64,000 bases of DNA from Clostridium grantii DSM 8605. GTDB taxonomy: Bacteria > Bacillota > Clostridia > Clostridiales > Clostridiaceae. The notes under the pieces are model-generated. The model was not told the DNA's origin. It saw only the letters and a program-made list of their open reading frames with translations, and made no database searches. The stretch covers positions 7,738-71,737 of the forward strand of contig NZ_FQXM01000021.1 of NCBI RefSeq assembly GCF_900129965.1. The letters run 5' to 3'. Within the stretch, counting starts at the first letter, position 1. The number at the start of each line of letters is the position of its first letter. Both the position numbers and the translations under genes were made by a program. Shown piece after piece: positions 8,179 through 18,158 of this stretch.

Positions 8179-9273
8179 ATGAATAAAGCAAGTATTTCTG
8201 ATAAGCAAGGAGTAGCGATTATAAGCTTATTTATAACAGGCTCATCTTCAATATTTGCACAAGGACTAGAGGCAAAACAAGATTTATGGTTATCTTTTAT
8301 TTTAGCAATACTTTTGGTATTGCCTATGGTATTTATATTTGCTAGACTACATAATATTTTCCCATGTAAAGATTTATTTGATATTATTGAAATTTGTTTT
8401 GGAAAGCTTGTAGGAAAGATAATTATAATATTATATATTTGGTATGTATATTTTTTTGCTAGCGACATATTTTCTACTTATGGTGAATTTATTAATTTAG
8501 TTGGTTTACCTGATACACCTAAAATTGTTGTAAAAATATCTATTGGCATACTATGTATTTTTGGAGTAAAAAAAGGAATTCAGGTCCTAGGCAGATTTAG
8601 TGAATTTTTTATTATGGTACCTATAGTTTCTTTAGTTATAATAATAATGTTATTGCGTCCATCTATGCAAATAAATAATTTACAACCTGTATTGAGTGGA
8701 GGGATTAAACCGGTTTTACAAGGAACTTTTTCCGTGTTTACATTTCCTTTAGTTCAACTAGTGGTATTTACAATGGCTTTTTCACATTTTAATGTAAATA
8801 AATCTTCTTATAAAGTTTATATTATAGGTTTATTAATAGGAGCAACATATTTAGCTATACTTTCTACTACTAATGTACTAGTGCTAGGAGTAAATAGAGT
8901 AACAGATTATTATTTTTCTTCACATGAAACTGCAGCAAGGATAAGTGTTGGTGGCATTATACAAAGAATGGAAGTTGTTATAGATATTACATTTATCTTA
9001 GGTGGCTTTATTAAAATATCTATATTATTGATATGTGCTTGTAAAGGAATTAGTAAAATATTTGGCATTAAAGATTACAGAAGTATTATAACTCCAGTTA
9101 CTTTACTTACAATTACACTATCACATTTTCAATATGATAGTGTAATGTATTTATTTGAATTTGCTAGACAAATATGGCCATACTATAATTTTCCCTTCCA
9201 GGTTATTTTACCTATTATTATATGGGTTACTGCTGAAAATAAAAGAAAAATATTGTCAAAACAATGTAAATAG
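8179..9273 (+). CDS. Spore germination permease, GerAB family (orphan)
   Basis: This 364-residue integral membrane protein with about ten hydrophobic segments resembles the GerAB/YndE/GerKB amino-acid-permease-like subunit of nutrient germinant receptors, which sits in the spore inner membrane. Family features include the start ISDKQGVAIISLFITGSS and the C-terminal FARQIWPYYNFPFQVILPII. ATG 8179 is preferred because GGGGGTG lies 6 bases before it. No gerA or gerC partner is next to it, unlike the full set at 26 kb, so it may be an orphan subunit exchanged with other receptors or a relic. Confidence 0.82.
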   Translation: MNKASISDKQGVAIISLFITGSSSIFAQGLEAKQDLWLSFILAILLVLPMVFIFARLHNIFPCKDLFDIIEICFGKLVGKIIIILYIWYVYFFASDIFSTYGEFINLVGLPDTPKIVVKISIGILCIFGVKKGIQVLGRFSEFFIMVPIVSLVIIIMLLRPSMQINNLQPVLSGGIKPVLQGTFSVFTFPLVQLVVFTMAFSHFNVNKSSYKVYIIGLLIGATYLAILSTTNVLVLGVNRVTDYYFSSHETAARISVGGIIQRMEVVIDITFILGGFIKISILLICACKGISKIFGIKDYRSIITPVTLLTITLSHFQYDSVMYLFEFARQIWPYYNFPFQVILPIIIWVTAENKRKILSKQCK

Positions 9274-9432
9274 AATATGAAATTTCAACTTATTTTTCAT
9301 GGACAAATAGCAAAATCAAATTATTAATAAGGTGAATAAGTTTTTGTTTAGAATGTACTGATATTTACCAGCGAGGGTTGCTATTTTATTTTTATGCAAA
9401 AAAACTCAAAATAAAGATCAATAATACAATTA

Positions 9433-10905
9433 TTATATAATTGTAGAAATTAAATGCTCTAAAAATTCAATACCTTCCGATTCGGGTAAAGTATGATGTG
9501 GAATCAATTCGTTTTTTATAAAATCATCAAAAAGATGGACAATTGGGTTGGCGGTGATAATACCTTCATCAAAATCTTCACCATAACCACAACATGAATC
9601 AACAATATAAATAACATGATTTTCATAGTAACTAAATTCAATATTTCCGATATAATAATTATCTTTAAGTAGATAAAGCTTAAAAAAATTATTTTCTTTT
9701 ATTTGTTTTAATATGAACTTTAGAGTAAATATAACCTCATCTTTTGTGAATTCCCTAAAGCAATAGAAGTGATCCGTTAACATTCTGGTATTCACAAAAT
9801 CTCGTAAACCTCGTTTAGTAAATAAGGTTATTTTCATCTTATTAACAGTAAAATAGTTTTTGAACCTTTCCAAATTAATTTTAATTAGTTCCCGGATTTG
9901 GGGATGATTCTCTGATAAGCCTAAGAAGTTAGCATCTTCAAGCATATTATATAGAATATCTGAAGGAATCATTTGAAAACATAAGTTTTGCTTAATTAGA
10001 TATTCAGAAGTGTTTTTTTCTAAATGAAGTAAATAATCACATAAATCAATTAGTTTTTCTATATGAGTATTATTTTCATCATATCTTCGTATACTTTGGC
10101 AATCAAATTTTATCGTGTTGTAATAGTTCAAATAAAAAGTGTAAAGAAAATCACCAGGGTTATTTGATAGTATAGAAAAATTAGTTTTATTATTAAAGCA
10201 TATTAAATCAGTACTGCTATCTCCATTAATAGGAACCTTATTGACAACAATAAAATTTGAAAAAATAGAAGTAGTATCATTTAATAGACTGTTATGCTTA
10301 AGAGAGGTAGTATAGTATCCGTTATAGTTTTTAAAATTTATTAATTTGTATATGGAGGAAAATGTATCTGCATTTTTGCTATGAGAATCATCCATAAATA
10401 TGATATGTTCTATTGAAATTTTAGTATTAGTAGCTGTGTGTATAAGGGATATTAGAATTTCAGCAAGTTTAGGAATTGGTAAATCAAAAATTATTATATT
10501 AACTGTAGAACATTCTAAGTATGAATGAAATAGGTTCATTAGTGTTGAAAGGTTATTTTTTGTTTTACCGAATATTTTATGGAAATATATAGGTTCTGAC
10601 TTCTTGCTTTTCGAGATTTGAAGTAAAACGTTCCTTGCATAATATTTATCTTTACCAACTTTGCTTACTTCTACAGATTTATTAAGTTGTTTACGCTCCG
10701 ACGCAGAAAGAGAAAGGGGGTCAAGTCTAATAAGTTTTGATTTAAAACTTTCAATAACATCTATGCTACTCTCGTCTTTAAGTAATCTATGTATTGTGTT
10801 TCTACTTTTGGTATTGGTTAAATTAGCCAGTTTAGTAATAGAAATATTTTTCTTTTTTAAAATTACACTTAAATATTCTCCAAAAGTAAGCAATTGTATG
10901 TCCAT
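9433..10905 (-). CDS. Large HTH-containing protein of unknown function
   Basis: This 490-residue soluble protein starts at ATG 10905, with AAGGATG 9 bases upstream. The first 60 residues (TFGEYLSVILKKKNISITKL... NTIHRLLKD) look like a Cro/XRE helix-turn-helix. The remaining 430 residues show no domain I recognise, though a C-terminal stretch with VIYIVDSCCGYGEDFDEG is distinctive. It may be a transcriptional regulator with a large sensory region. It is divergent from the decayed amidase upstream and convergent with the orphan germination permease. The frame is long and free of errors, so it is probably functional. Confidence 0.6.
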   Translation of the reverse strand: MDIQLLTFGEYLSVILKKKNISITKLANLTNTKSRNTIHRLLKDESSIDVIESFKSKLIRLDPLSLSASERKQLNKSVEVSKVGKDKYYARNVLLQISKSKKSEPIYFHKIFGKTKNNLSTLMNLFHSYLECSTVNIIIFDLPIPKLAEILISLIHTATNTKISIEHIIFMDDSHSKNADTFSSIYKLINFKNYNGYYTTSLKHNSLLNDTTSIFSNFIVVNKVPINGDSSTDLICFNNKTNFSILSNNPGDFLYTFYLNYYNTIKFDCQSIRRYDENNTHIEKLIDLCDYLLHLEKNTSEYLIKQNLCFQMIPSDILYNMLEDANFLGLSENHPQIRELIKINLERFKNYFTVNKMKITLFTKRGLRDFVNTRMLTDHFYCFREFTKDEVIFTLKFILKQIKENNFFKLYLLKDNYYIGNIEFSYYENHVIYIVDSCCGYGEDFDEGIITANPIVHLFDDFIKNELIPHHTLPESEGIEFLEHLISTII

Positions 10906-11101
10906 AGTATCACATCCTTCATTTAAAATACACCATAATAAGGAATATGAAATAGTATATGTTAATATGACACAAGAATAAGACACTAGGGTTATGTGGC
11001 ATAAAATGTAGATAAGAATAAAAAACAGACCACTTTATACTGATAAAATTCCTATATAAAAAATATAGATGTATATATAGATAATTGTTTTTACATCTAT
11101 A

Positions 11102-11275
11102 ATGGTAGTAAATTTGAATAATGTGGAAGAAAAATACCATCAAGGTTTGATGAAAGACAAGAAAAAAATGAGTACTCCGTTAATTATGATAATTGTAGTA
11201 TTCATTGTTTCAACTGGAATAATAATTAACTATGATTTTATTAAAGAAAATATAGTAGAAGCGCTATATTATTAG
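11102..11275 (+). pseudogene. Small membrane-anchor peptide, probable head of the broken amidase
   Basis: ATG 11102 opens 57 residues with a charged start (MVVNLNNVEEKYHQGL) and one membrane helix (PLIMIIVVFIVSTGIIINY). It ends just before sequence encoding an N-acetylmuramoyl-L-alanine amidase in a different frame. The simplest reading is that it was the signal anchor of that amidase and became separated by deletion and frameshift. It could also be an independent small membrane protein. Confidence 0.45.
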
Positions 11276-11276
11276 C

Positions 11277-11782
11277 AAAACACCGGAGTCTGTTGTGAAT
11301 CTAGAGGTTGATTAAAAATTGGAAAAGTATTTAATTGATGCAGGATATAAAGTGATTTTAACTCGTAGAAGCAACAGCGAAACTTTTTCTAATATTGAAA
11401 GAGCCGAGATAGGTAATGAGAATGATGCTGACCTAGTTGTAAGAATACATGCATATGGATCAAATAACCAATCTATAAATGGAGCATCTATGCTAGTTCC
11501 TGGTGATGTGGGTTATGCAGATGATATATGTGAAGTAAGTGAACAATATGGAAGAAGTATTTTAGATGCCATGACAGACGAAGTGGGGATGAAAAACAGA
11601 GGTATTGTGGAAAAAAAAATATTAGAGGATTTAACTGGTCTAAAGTCCCTGTCATTTTGGGTGAAATGGGATTTATGTCAAATTCACAAGAAGATAAGTT
11701 GTTAGCAACAGAGGATTACCAAGAGAAACTGGCTGAGGCATTATTTAAAGGGATTGATGAAGCACTGAGAAAGCAAAATTAG
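11277..11782 (+). pseudogene. N-acetylmuramoyl-L-alanine amidase (Amidase_3), frameshifted
   Basis: Fragments in order are TPESVVNLEV, an in-frame TAA near 11314, then KYLIDAGYKVILTRRSNSET with IERAEIGNENDADLVVRIHA, and after a frameshift near 11605-11630 (an A-run) NWSKVPVILGEMGFMSNSQE to EALRKQN and TAG 11780-11782. These are conserved blocks of zinc-dependent Amidase_3 enzymes that cleave peptidoglycan stem peptides; the second zinc histidine (RIHA) and the catalytic Glu (GEMGF) are visible. The N-terminal zinc-binding block is missing, so the gene is dead even if the frameshift were an assembly error. Confidence 0.8.
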
Positions 11783-11960
11783 AAATTAATTAAGCGGCAT
11801 GAAATTTTAGAAGTACTATTTTAAATAGGAATAAAGTAATATAGCATTGATAAAACATGTTACATATCGTCCAGAAGAAAGTTAGATGTAATAGGAATAG
11901 AGATAGATGGGGTTGATTTTAATAAAGGAAGATCTAAGGCAGAAAAAAGGAGATAGAGCG

Positions 11961-13388
11961 TTGAAAATAGTAGAAGCCAATGGAAGAAAAAAGGATTATA
12001 GAAATAATGATACTAAATACAATAATATGGAAGAAGAACGAGAATTATGGATGAGTATGCTTAGTGAAGAAGAAAAAAAGGTTATTATGGAATATTCTAG
12101 TGATGATGAAGTTGAAGGAGACAAAATCTATGAGAATATTAATAATGTAAATAGAATAGTAGATACCAAATTTAAGGGAAATAATTTAGATAGATCTGAG
12201 CTCTTATCAACGGCAGTAAGAAAGTCGATGGTACCAGATGATATAACTGTGTATAGAGGGGTAGGGAATGACGCCCTAGGGCATCTTGCAAATTTACAAG
12301 ATTACGAACTTATTGGCAAGAAAAAAGTGGAAATGGGCTTCATGAGTACAAGTTTGCGTAAAGGTAAAGAATTTAAAAGCGATATGATTTATGAGATAAA
12401 AGTACCTAAAGGGTCATCGGGAGCATATATAAGGGATATTTCTCCATTTAGTAATACTGAAGATGAAGTCTTATTCGATAAAATGAGTTTGTTAGAGATT
12501 GAAAATGTTAGATATGAGGATACTAATAATGGAAGCAAGAAGAGGGTCATTGAAATGAGACTTATAAAGAGTGGAGTTGGGAATCTAAAAGATAGTTCAA
12601 CAAAAGATAACAAAGGTATTAATAAGGAATTAAAATCAGGGAGTGATGCTATTCATAGAGTTGAAGATAAAGAAGGTGTCGAAGAAAAAGAAGATAACCT
12701 CAAATTAAATGATAGTCATGAAATCATATTAGAAAAAGAGCCATATAGTGTGGATTTAAAAAAAGAAAAGTCAAAGGAAGAAGAACAATTTCAAGAAATG
12801 ATAAAAAAAATAGAGAACAAAGAAGAAGATAAATATATGGATAAATCAAAAGAGGAATATGATAATTCATCAAAAATTATAGGCGGTGAGTCAAAGACAG
12901 AGGATCAAAGTGAATCACTAGTTATGGGTGTAGAGTCACAAGAAGTTGAATCAAAAACAGAAGAATGCGAAGCGTTATCTAAAGGAGTAGAGTTACAAGA
13001 AATAAACTTAAAAACAGAAGAGGAAAGTGAATTATTAGTAAAAAATATAGATTTACAAGAGGAAAAGCATGAATCAGAAAAAGAGAGTGAAACAATAACA
13101 GAAGGATTAGAATCACAACAAGAGGATGAAAGTGCAGAAGATATATTTAGGGCGGTTGATGAAAATGAAATGTATGAGGCCGCTGATAAAATCAAAAATT
13201 CAAATTCACAACAGGATGAGTATCAAATGGAAATGGAGGCAGGAAAAGATTCTAGCAGTATATTTAATGAAAATGAAGAGTCAGAAGCGTTATCAGAGAA
13301 AGTAGATTTACCAGAAAGTATTGAAAAAAATACAGATGATAAGAACAATGAAAATGGAAATAGCAATGATAATAATTATTATATGTAA
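11961..13388 (+). CDS. ADP-ribosyltransferase exoenzyme-fold protein with long acidic tail
   Basis: The start is TTG 11961, preceded by AAAAAAGGAGATAGAGCG; an ATG at 11907 has a poor ribosome site. In the 475-residue product, residues 30-205 match the C3/VIP2-type ADP-ribosyltransferase fold: VYRGVG with R99, FMSTSL with the STS motif at 129-131, and NTEDEVLF with a catalytic-type E167-x-E169. Such enzymes move ADP-ribose from NAD+ to a protein target. No signal peptide or translocation domain is visible. Residues 205-475 are extremely acidic and repetitive (ESKTEE, EESELL, LQE units), probably disordered. It is followed 16 bases later by a VirD4-like ATPase gene. It could be a secreted effector, an intracellular modifier or a toxin. 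Confidence 0.8.
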   Translation: MKIVEANGRKKDYRNNDTKYNNMEEERELWMSMLSEEEKKVIMEYSSDDEVEGDKIYENINNVNRIVDTKFKGNNLDRSELLSTAVRKSMVPDDITVYRGVGNDALGHLANLQDYELIGKKKVEMGFMSTSLRKGKEFKSDMIYEIKVPKGSSGAYIRDISPFSNTEDEVLFDKMSLLEIENVRYEDTNNGSKKRVIEMRLIKSGVGNLKDSSTKDNKGINKELKSGSDAIHRVEDKEGVEEKEDNLKLNDSHEIILEKEPYSVDLKKEKSKEEEQFQEMIKKIENKEEDKYMDKSKEEYDNSSKIIGGESKTEDQSESLVMGVESQEVESKTEECEALSKGVELQEINLKTEEESELLVKNIDLQEEKHESEKESETITEGLESQQEDESAEDIFRAVDENEMYEAADKIKNSNSQQDEYQMEMEAGKDSSSIFNENEESEALSEKVDLPESIEKNTDDKNNENGNSNDNNYYM

Positions 13389-13404
13389 TAGAGCGGAGGT
13401 ATAA

Positions 13405-14697
13405 ATGAATAGTTCACTAAAAAGAGTAGATTATTTAGAAGGAAAGTTCTTAGAGGAAAATAAATCATTATATCTGCCTAATAGTAAAGTATTATTTATA
13501 GGTAATGAGGCTAGTATAGGACTCGATGAGGAATTACTAAGCAAGCATATTCTTTTCATTGGAGGTATTGGGACAGGAAAAACAAATGCAATGCTACAGT
13601 CAATTGAACAGATACAGAAAAATATGAATAAAAATGATGTGATGATTATATTTGATACAAAGGGTGATTTTTATAATCAATTTTATCGTAAAGGCATAGA
13701 TGCTGTTATTAGTAACGATGATAAAGCAACTGGAGTATGTAACATTGACTATTGGAATTTAATGAAAGAAGCAATGGTTGATGGAGATGCTCATTTAGAA
13801 GAGAATTTGCTAGAAATATGTACTACCTTGTTTCAAGAGAAGATATCAAAATCTCAGAATCCCTTTTTCCCATTAGCAGCAAAAGATGTCTTTTATGGAA
13901 TATTAACATATTTAATAAGGCGCGGAAAAGCTATGCATAACAAGGAGTTAAATTTATTCTTAAATCAAGCATCTATCAAGCAAGTAATTGAAAGATTAGA
14001 ATTGCATAAGGATTTAAAGAGTATTGTTAACTATATATCAAATCCGGAGTCACCTCAGACACAAGGGGTATATTCAGAGTTGCAACAAGTAAGGCGAGAA
14101 TTATTAGTAGGAAACTTTAGGAAAGAAGGTGGTTTGTCAATACGAGATTTTGTAAGAAATAAAGGCGGACGAACTCTCTTTATTGAGTATGATTTAGGAA
14201 TTGGTAAAGTATTGACCCCAATATATCGTTTAATGATAGATTTAGCAATTAAGGAGTCATTATCGAGAAATAAAAGTGAAGGTAATGTTTATTACATTAT
14301 TGATGAGTTTATGTTGTTACCAAATCTCTATCATATAGAAAATGGGTTGAATTTTGGTAGGAGTTTAGGTGCTAAATTTATTGTAGCTATGCAAAATGTT
14401 GAACAGATAAGGTCTAGTTATGGATATGAGATAGCAAATAGTATCTTATCGGGATTTAATACTAATGTATCATTTAGGGTTAATGATTATGCTACTAGGG
14501 AATTTGTGAAAAGTATATATGGCCAAAATAGAAAGAAAATAGCTTATAATTCTTTAGTAAGTACGCAGCCTATTCGAGAAGAGGTGATATTATCGAATGT
14601 TGTTGAGGATTGGGATATAAGTAGTTTAGGGGTGGGTGAAGCAATTATCTCAATTGGGAAAATGCAACCTACAAAATTTAAGTTTGAGAAGTATTAA
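13405..14697 (+). CDS. VirD4/TraG-like P-loop ATPase (stand-alone)
   Basis: This 430-residue ATPase has Walker A GGIGTGKT (residues 53-60), a Walker B-like YYIIDEF (D300, E301) and an AMQNVEQI sensor/arginine region, as in type IV coupling proteins and related HerA/TraD pumps. It has no N-terminal membrane helices, unlike VirD4, so it would need a membrane partner. The two PH-like membrane proteins encoded next are candidates. SD GCGGAGG lies 7 bases before ATG 13405. No relaxase or other type IV secretion gene is in the window. Likely roles are export of the preceding ADP-ribosyltransferase or a DNA/protein-pumping defence function; this is inference. Confidence 0.8.
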   Translation: MNSSLKRVDYLEGKFLEENKSLYLPNSKVLFIGNEASIGLDEELLSKHILFIGGIGTGKTNAMLQSIEQIQKNMNKNDVMIIFDTKGDFYNQFYRKGIDAVISNDDKATGVCNIDYWNLMKEAMVDGDAHLEENLLEICTTLFQEKISKSQNPFFPLAAKDVFYGILTYLIRRGKAMHNKELNLFLNQASIKQVIERLELHKDLKSIVNYISNPESPQTQGVYSELQQVRRELLVGNFRKEGGLSIRDFVRNKGGRTLFIEYDLGIGKVLTPIYRLMIDLAIKESLSRNKSEGNVYYIIDEFMLLPNLYHIENGLNFGRSLGAKFIVAMQNVEQIRSSYGYEIANSILSGFNTNVSFRVNDYATREFVKSIYGQNRKKIAYNSLVSTQPIREEVILSNVVEDWDISSLGVGEAIISIGKMQPTKFKFEKY

Positions 14698-14734
14698 TTT
14701 TAGTTATAGTGAAAATTATTGGAGGCGAATATTA

Positions 14735-15676
14735 ATGATAAATATTATACCAAAGTTAGTTACTAAGTGTGAAGACGAAAAATTGGTGAGACAATATAAT
14801 TGTACAAGTTTGCATTCTAAATTACTTGGAGTAAAAACTGAAGGTAATTTAGCGGTAACGAATAAGAGGGTGATTTTTAATGCAACAGGTAAGTCTAGAG
14901 CGGGCAAAAGTATTATTCAAAGTGAAGTACCAATTGAAGATATTTCAGGAATAGGATTTTATAAGGGAACTTATTTCAGTTTAATGCATTTATTATTTGT
15001 GGCAGTGAGTACTTTGTTCTTTATAAGTTTTTTCACATCTAGCGCTGTAGCTCTTTTAATTTATGATTATGAAGTTTCCACAATTCTACTATGGATTACT
15101 GGAATAGGATTACTGGGGGCTAGTTTTTTCATAAGAGCAGAAAAGGTTTGGAGATGCATTTGTTTGGGGATTTCTGCATCTTCATTTACAATACTTGGTG
15201 GGGTATCAAGCCTGAGTAGTATTATATTTGGTGGTTACAGTTCTAGTTATGGGAATAACAGTAGTAGCGAACGAGGAGTAATTCTATTAATTGCTGTTGT
15301 GTTGGGCATATATTATTTAGTTAGTATTCTGTCGTACTCCAAAAGGCAAACAATGTCTATGTCTATTAATTCAAAGAGTGGTGGAGGTTCTCCTATCCAT
15401 ATATCAGGCATACGAAGTCTAGGCTTTTCAAACCAAGCAGCATCTAAAGCGTTAGAAGCTGATCCGGGTAGGGATGCTGAAAAATTAATTAAGGAATTAG
15501 GGGCAGTTATTATGGATATTCAAAAGTTGGGCGAATTGGCTTGTGAGAAGTGGTGTAAATCTGATATGTCTACAGATAATGAGGAGCCTTCAGAACTTAA
15601 TACCTGCGCTAAATGTAATACTAATAATTCACATAGTTCTAAGTATTGCATTAAATGTGGGAATAAATTACATTAA
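14735..15676 (+). CDS. Membrane protein: PH-like domain, membrane helices, C-terminal zinc ribbon
   Basis: The 313-residue protein starts at ATG 14735 after TTGGAGGCG. Residues 1-85 (LAVTNKRVIFNATGKSRAGK, IQSEVPIEDISGI) resemble bacterial PH-like domains. Four or more hydrophobic helices fill residues 90-205. A conserved helix pair follows (DPGRDAEKLIKELGAVIMDI, KLGELACEKW), then a CAKC...CIKCG zinc ribbon. Both ends align with the next gene product, so they are paralogues. It lies 37 bases after the ATPase and probably forms its membrane platform or a lipid-sensing partner. No named family could be assigned. Confidence 0.6.
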   Translation: MINIIPKLVTKCEDEKLVRQYNCTSLHSKLLGVKTEGNLAVTNKRVIFNATGKSRAGKSIIQSEVPIEDISGIGFYKGTYFSLMHLLFVAVSTLFFISFFTSSAVALLIYDYEVSTILLWITGIGLLGASFFIRAEKVWRCICLGISASSFTILGGVSSLSSIIFGGYSSSYGNNSSSERGVILLIAVVLGIYYLVSILSYSKRQTMSMSINSKSGGGSPIHISGIRSLGFSNQAASKALEADPGRDAEKLIKELGAVIMDIQKLGELACEKWCKSDMSTDNEEPSELNTCAKCNTNNSHSSKYCIKCGNKLH

Positions 15677-15689
15677 GGGGCGATAGTAT

Positions 15690-16511
15690 ATGGCGAATAA
15701 AAAAGAATTATTATTTAAGTTGTCAGATGAACAAGAAAAAATAGTTAGGATATATGAGTGTACATTGTTAAGAAAGATAATAGGGGGAAAGTCAAAGGGT
15801 GAATTATACGTTACTAATAAACGAGTGATTTATGGAAGTGAAGGAAAATCAATAAGAGGTAAGAGTATATACTTGAATGAGATGCCAATTGAAGACGTAT
15901 CTGGTATGAAATTCTATATGGGAACAGATATAGGTATAGTCAAAATAATAATCTTAAGTATATTTATACAATTGCTGTCGACACCTATTTTTATGATACT
16001 ACCAGATTTTATTTCACATTGGTTTTTTGGAATAATTATTATGGTTCCTTTTGTTCTTTCATGTATTGTATCAGCCGATTTACTGAGTGAAAGTGCTAAA
16101 AATAATCTTGCCAGTAATTTAAAGGCCTTCAATGAAAATGGTGTTTTTAGGCAAGTAATAAGTAATAATAACACTATTATTATGAAAGGAGCTTTTTTTA
16201 TTGGTATATTTATTTTAGTAAACTATTTTATTAGGGATATGCTAATTTTAAAGTTATGTATGATGGCAATTATTATTTTTTTTACATTAGGACGTAAGCA
16301 AGTTTTTTCGTTTACATTGTTTTCAAAGACAAGTAAAGGCACAGGAATGTATCTGCCAGGTAAATTAATTACAATTAAAGAAACAACAGCTATGGATACA
16401 TTAGAGGCTGGTCCAGCTAGGGATGCAGAAATACTGATAAAAGAACTAGGTGCATTAATTATGGATATAAATAAATTTGGTGAATTAGGAGTAGAGAAGT
16501 GGATAAAGTAG
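15690..16511 (+). CDS. Paralogous PH-like membrane protein without zinc ribbon
   Basis: This 273-residue protein repeats the architecture of the preceding one: a PH-like start (LYVTNKRVIYGSEGKSIRGK, NEMPIEDVSGMKFY), several membrane helices (residues 88-215) and a C-terminal ARDAEILIKELGALIMDINK block matching DAEKLIKELGAVIMDIQK upstream. The zinc ribbon is absent. SD GGGGCGATAGT precedes ATG 15690, 13 bases after the previous stop, so the two are co-transcribed. A tandem duplication followed by divergence fits. The pair could form a heteromeric membrane complex with the VirD4-like ATPase. Confidence 0.6.
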   Translation: MANKKELLFKLSDEQEKIVRIYECTLLRKIIGGKSKGELYVTNKRVIYGSEGKSIRGKSIYLNEMPIEDVSGMKFYMGTDIGIVKIIILSIFIQLLSTPIFMILPDFISHWFFGIIIMVPFVLSCIVSADLLSESAKNNLASNLKAFNENGVFRQVISNNNTIIMKGAFFIGIFILVNYFIRDMLILKLCMMAIIIFFTLGRKQVFSFTLFSKTSKGTGMYLPGKLITIKETTAMDTLEAGPARDAEILIKELGALIMDINKFGELGVEKWIK

Positions 16512-16662
16512 AATTGTTTGTTTGATATATGATTAGTATGACAATAGTAGGCTGAATTGCATAGGGTTAGTAAAGTTGCAGCAACATTAGCTGTGTTATT
16601 TTAAATGGTACTTTTTATTAAATAAAATAAGATTAATAGGAAATTATTGAGGAGGGATTTAA

Positions 16663-18075
16663 ATTTATTGTACAAGGTGTGGGAAAGAAAGGGATAAAAA
16701 TACTAGTTTTTGTTCACAATGTGGATATGAATTCGATATGGAAACAAAAAAGCATTATGAAATTGAGATTAGCACATTAAATGGCGAGTATGAAGAAAAT
16801 ATTAATAATAAAGAAGATATTAATAATAAAGAAGATGCAAAGGAAAGGGATAATAAGAAAATTGATAAAAAAGTAAAACTTATTATTGCATTGATTATTA
16901 TAGCCATAGTGATTTTACTGGGTATCTTTACAAAATATGATTTTATAGAAAAAACTATAACAGATAATATATCAAATATTAAGAATGAGCCCCAAAATCT
17001 ATTAAATGAGGAAATTCCTTCAAAAAATTCAACAGCAGAGGACAGTCCTATAATTCAAAATCATAATTATGATGAGAATGATTTATTATTCCTTACTGAA
17101 AATAAGGGATACACATATATATGGAAAACATCCCAAGGAATTACATATATTGAGGATGACATTGATATCAATAATGATGGGATAAATGAAAGTATTAAAA
17201 TGAGTTATGATAGCACAAATGGTATAAAGGCTATAATATTTATGGGTGGTTACGCATATGATTTAGTGCCTAACACACCAGTTCCTATAGAAATAGCAGA
17301 TGAGGATAACCTAATAGATGGATGGATAATGCAATTATCTATTGTGGACATTGATGGGGATGATAGATATGAGCTTATAGTTGCCTATGGAGATGCATCT
17401 ATATCATTGGGAATGACAATATTTAAAATATTTGGAAGTGGTAATGATCCAGATTTTGAAGAAAACTTTCAGTGCATAGGATATATAGAAGGGCAAGAAT
17501 ATGCTAGATTGACAGATAACTATATCATTGAGGTTCCTTATGGTTCTCAAGGCTTATTTACGTCATATAAGATGGAAAATAAATGGCTCACAGAATTTGA
17601 TAATGAAATTTCAAATGACAATTATCAGCAAGAAGAAGTGGAATTATCATTTAAACGCCCAGTTTCAGTAAGCACGTCTTCTTATTTAGAGCCAAACAAT
17701 AATCTCACCTATTATGCAAAAAATGTGGTTGATATGGATACCTCCACTGCATGGGTTGAGGGTGTTTCAGGTGATGGAATTGGAGAATGGGTAGAAGTGG
17801 AGTTTGAGGGGGAAGTAATAGTACAAAGGATTGAAATTGAAAATGGTTATCAAAAATCCAGTGATATATATTATAAAAATAATAGGCCAAAGAAAATTAG
17901 AATTGAATTTTCTAATGGTGAGGATATGGTTGTAAATCTAAATGATGATTATAATAGTTACCAATTCGTAGAGTTCAATCCAATCAAAACAGAATTCATT
18001 AGAATAACACTTGAAGAGGTTTATAAGGGAAGTAAATATGAGGACACTTGTATTTCTGAAATAAGATCGTATTGA
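16663..18075 (+). CDS. Zinc-ribbon membrane protein with Ca-binding-like repeats and discoidin-like C-terminus
   Basis: The frame can be read upstream of ATG 16738 to ATT 16663, which is preceded by TGA-GGAGGG at ideal spacing and by a TAA. This adds a complete zinc ribbon (IYCTRCGKERDKNTSFCSQC), so ATT is probably the true start. Next come a charged linker, one membrane helix (LIIALIIIAIVILLGIF), a region with DINNDGINE and DIDGDDRYE calcium-type loops as in VCBS/FG-GAP proteins, and a C-terminal discoidin/F5-8-type domain (about 18 kDa, ending CISEIRSY). The topology would place the zinc ribbon inside and the sugar-binding-like domain outside. It may belong to the upstream cluster. Confidence 0.65.
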   Translation: MYCTRCGKERDKNTSFCSQCGYEFDMETKKHYEIEISTLNGEYEENINNKEDINNKEDAKERDNKKIDKKVKLIIALIIIAIVILLGIFTKYDFIEKTITDNISNIKNEPQNLLNEEIPSKNSTAEDSPIIQNHNYDENDLLFLTENKGYTYIWKTSQGITYIEDDIDINNDGINESIKMSYDSTNGIKAIIFMGGYAYDLVPNTPVPIEIADEDNLIDGWIMQLSIVDIDGDDRYELIVAYGDASISLGMTIFKIFGSGNDPDFEENFQCIGYIEGQEYARLTDNYIIEVPYGSQGLFTSYKMENKWLTEFDNEISNDNYQQEEVELSFKRPVSVSTSSYLEPNNNLTYYAKNVVDMDTSTAWVEGVSGDGIGEWVEVEFEGEVIVQRIEIENGYQKSSDIYYKNNRPKKIRIEFSNGEDMVVNLNDDYNSYQFVEFNPIKTEFIRITLEEVYKGSKYEDTCISEIRSY

Positions 18076-18158
18076 AGAAATGAAATAAAAATATATCAAT
18101 ATTTAAATAATTACAACATTAATAATTGCAAATTATTTAAGAAGTGGAGGTATTAAAG

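Noticed and set aside
12389..13195. Minus-strand serine-rich frames opposite the ADP-ribosyltransferase tail
   Set aside because: They are the antisense of an acidic repeat region and have no plausible start or family.
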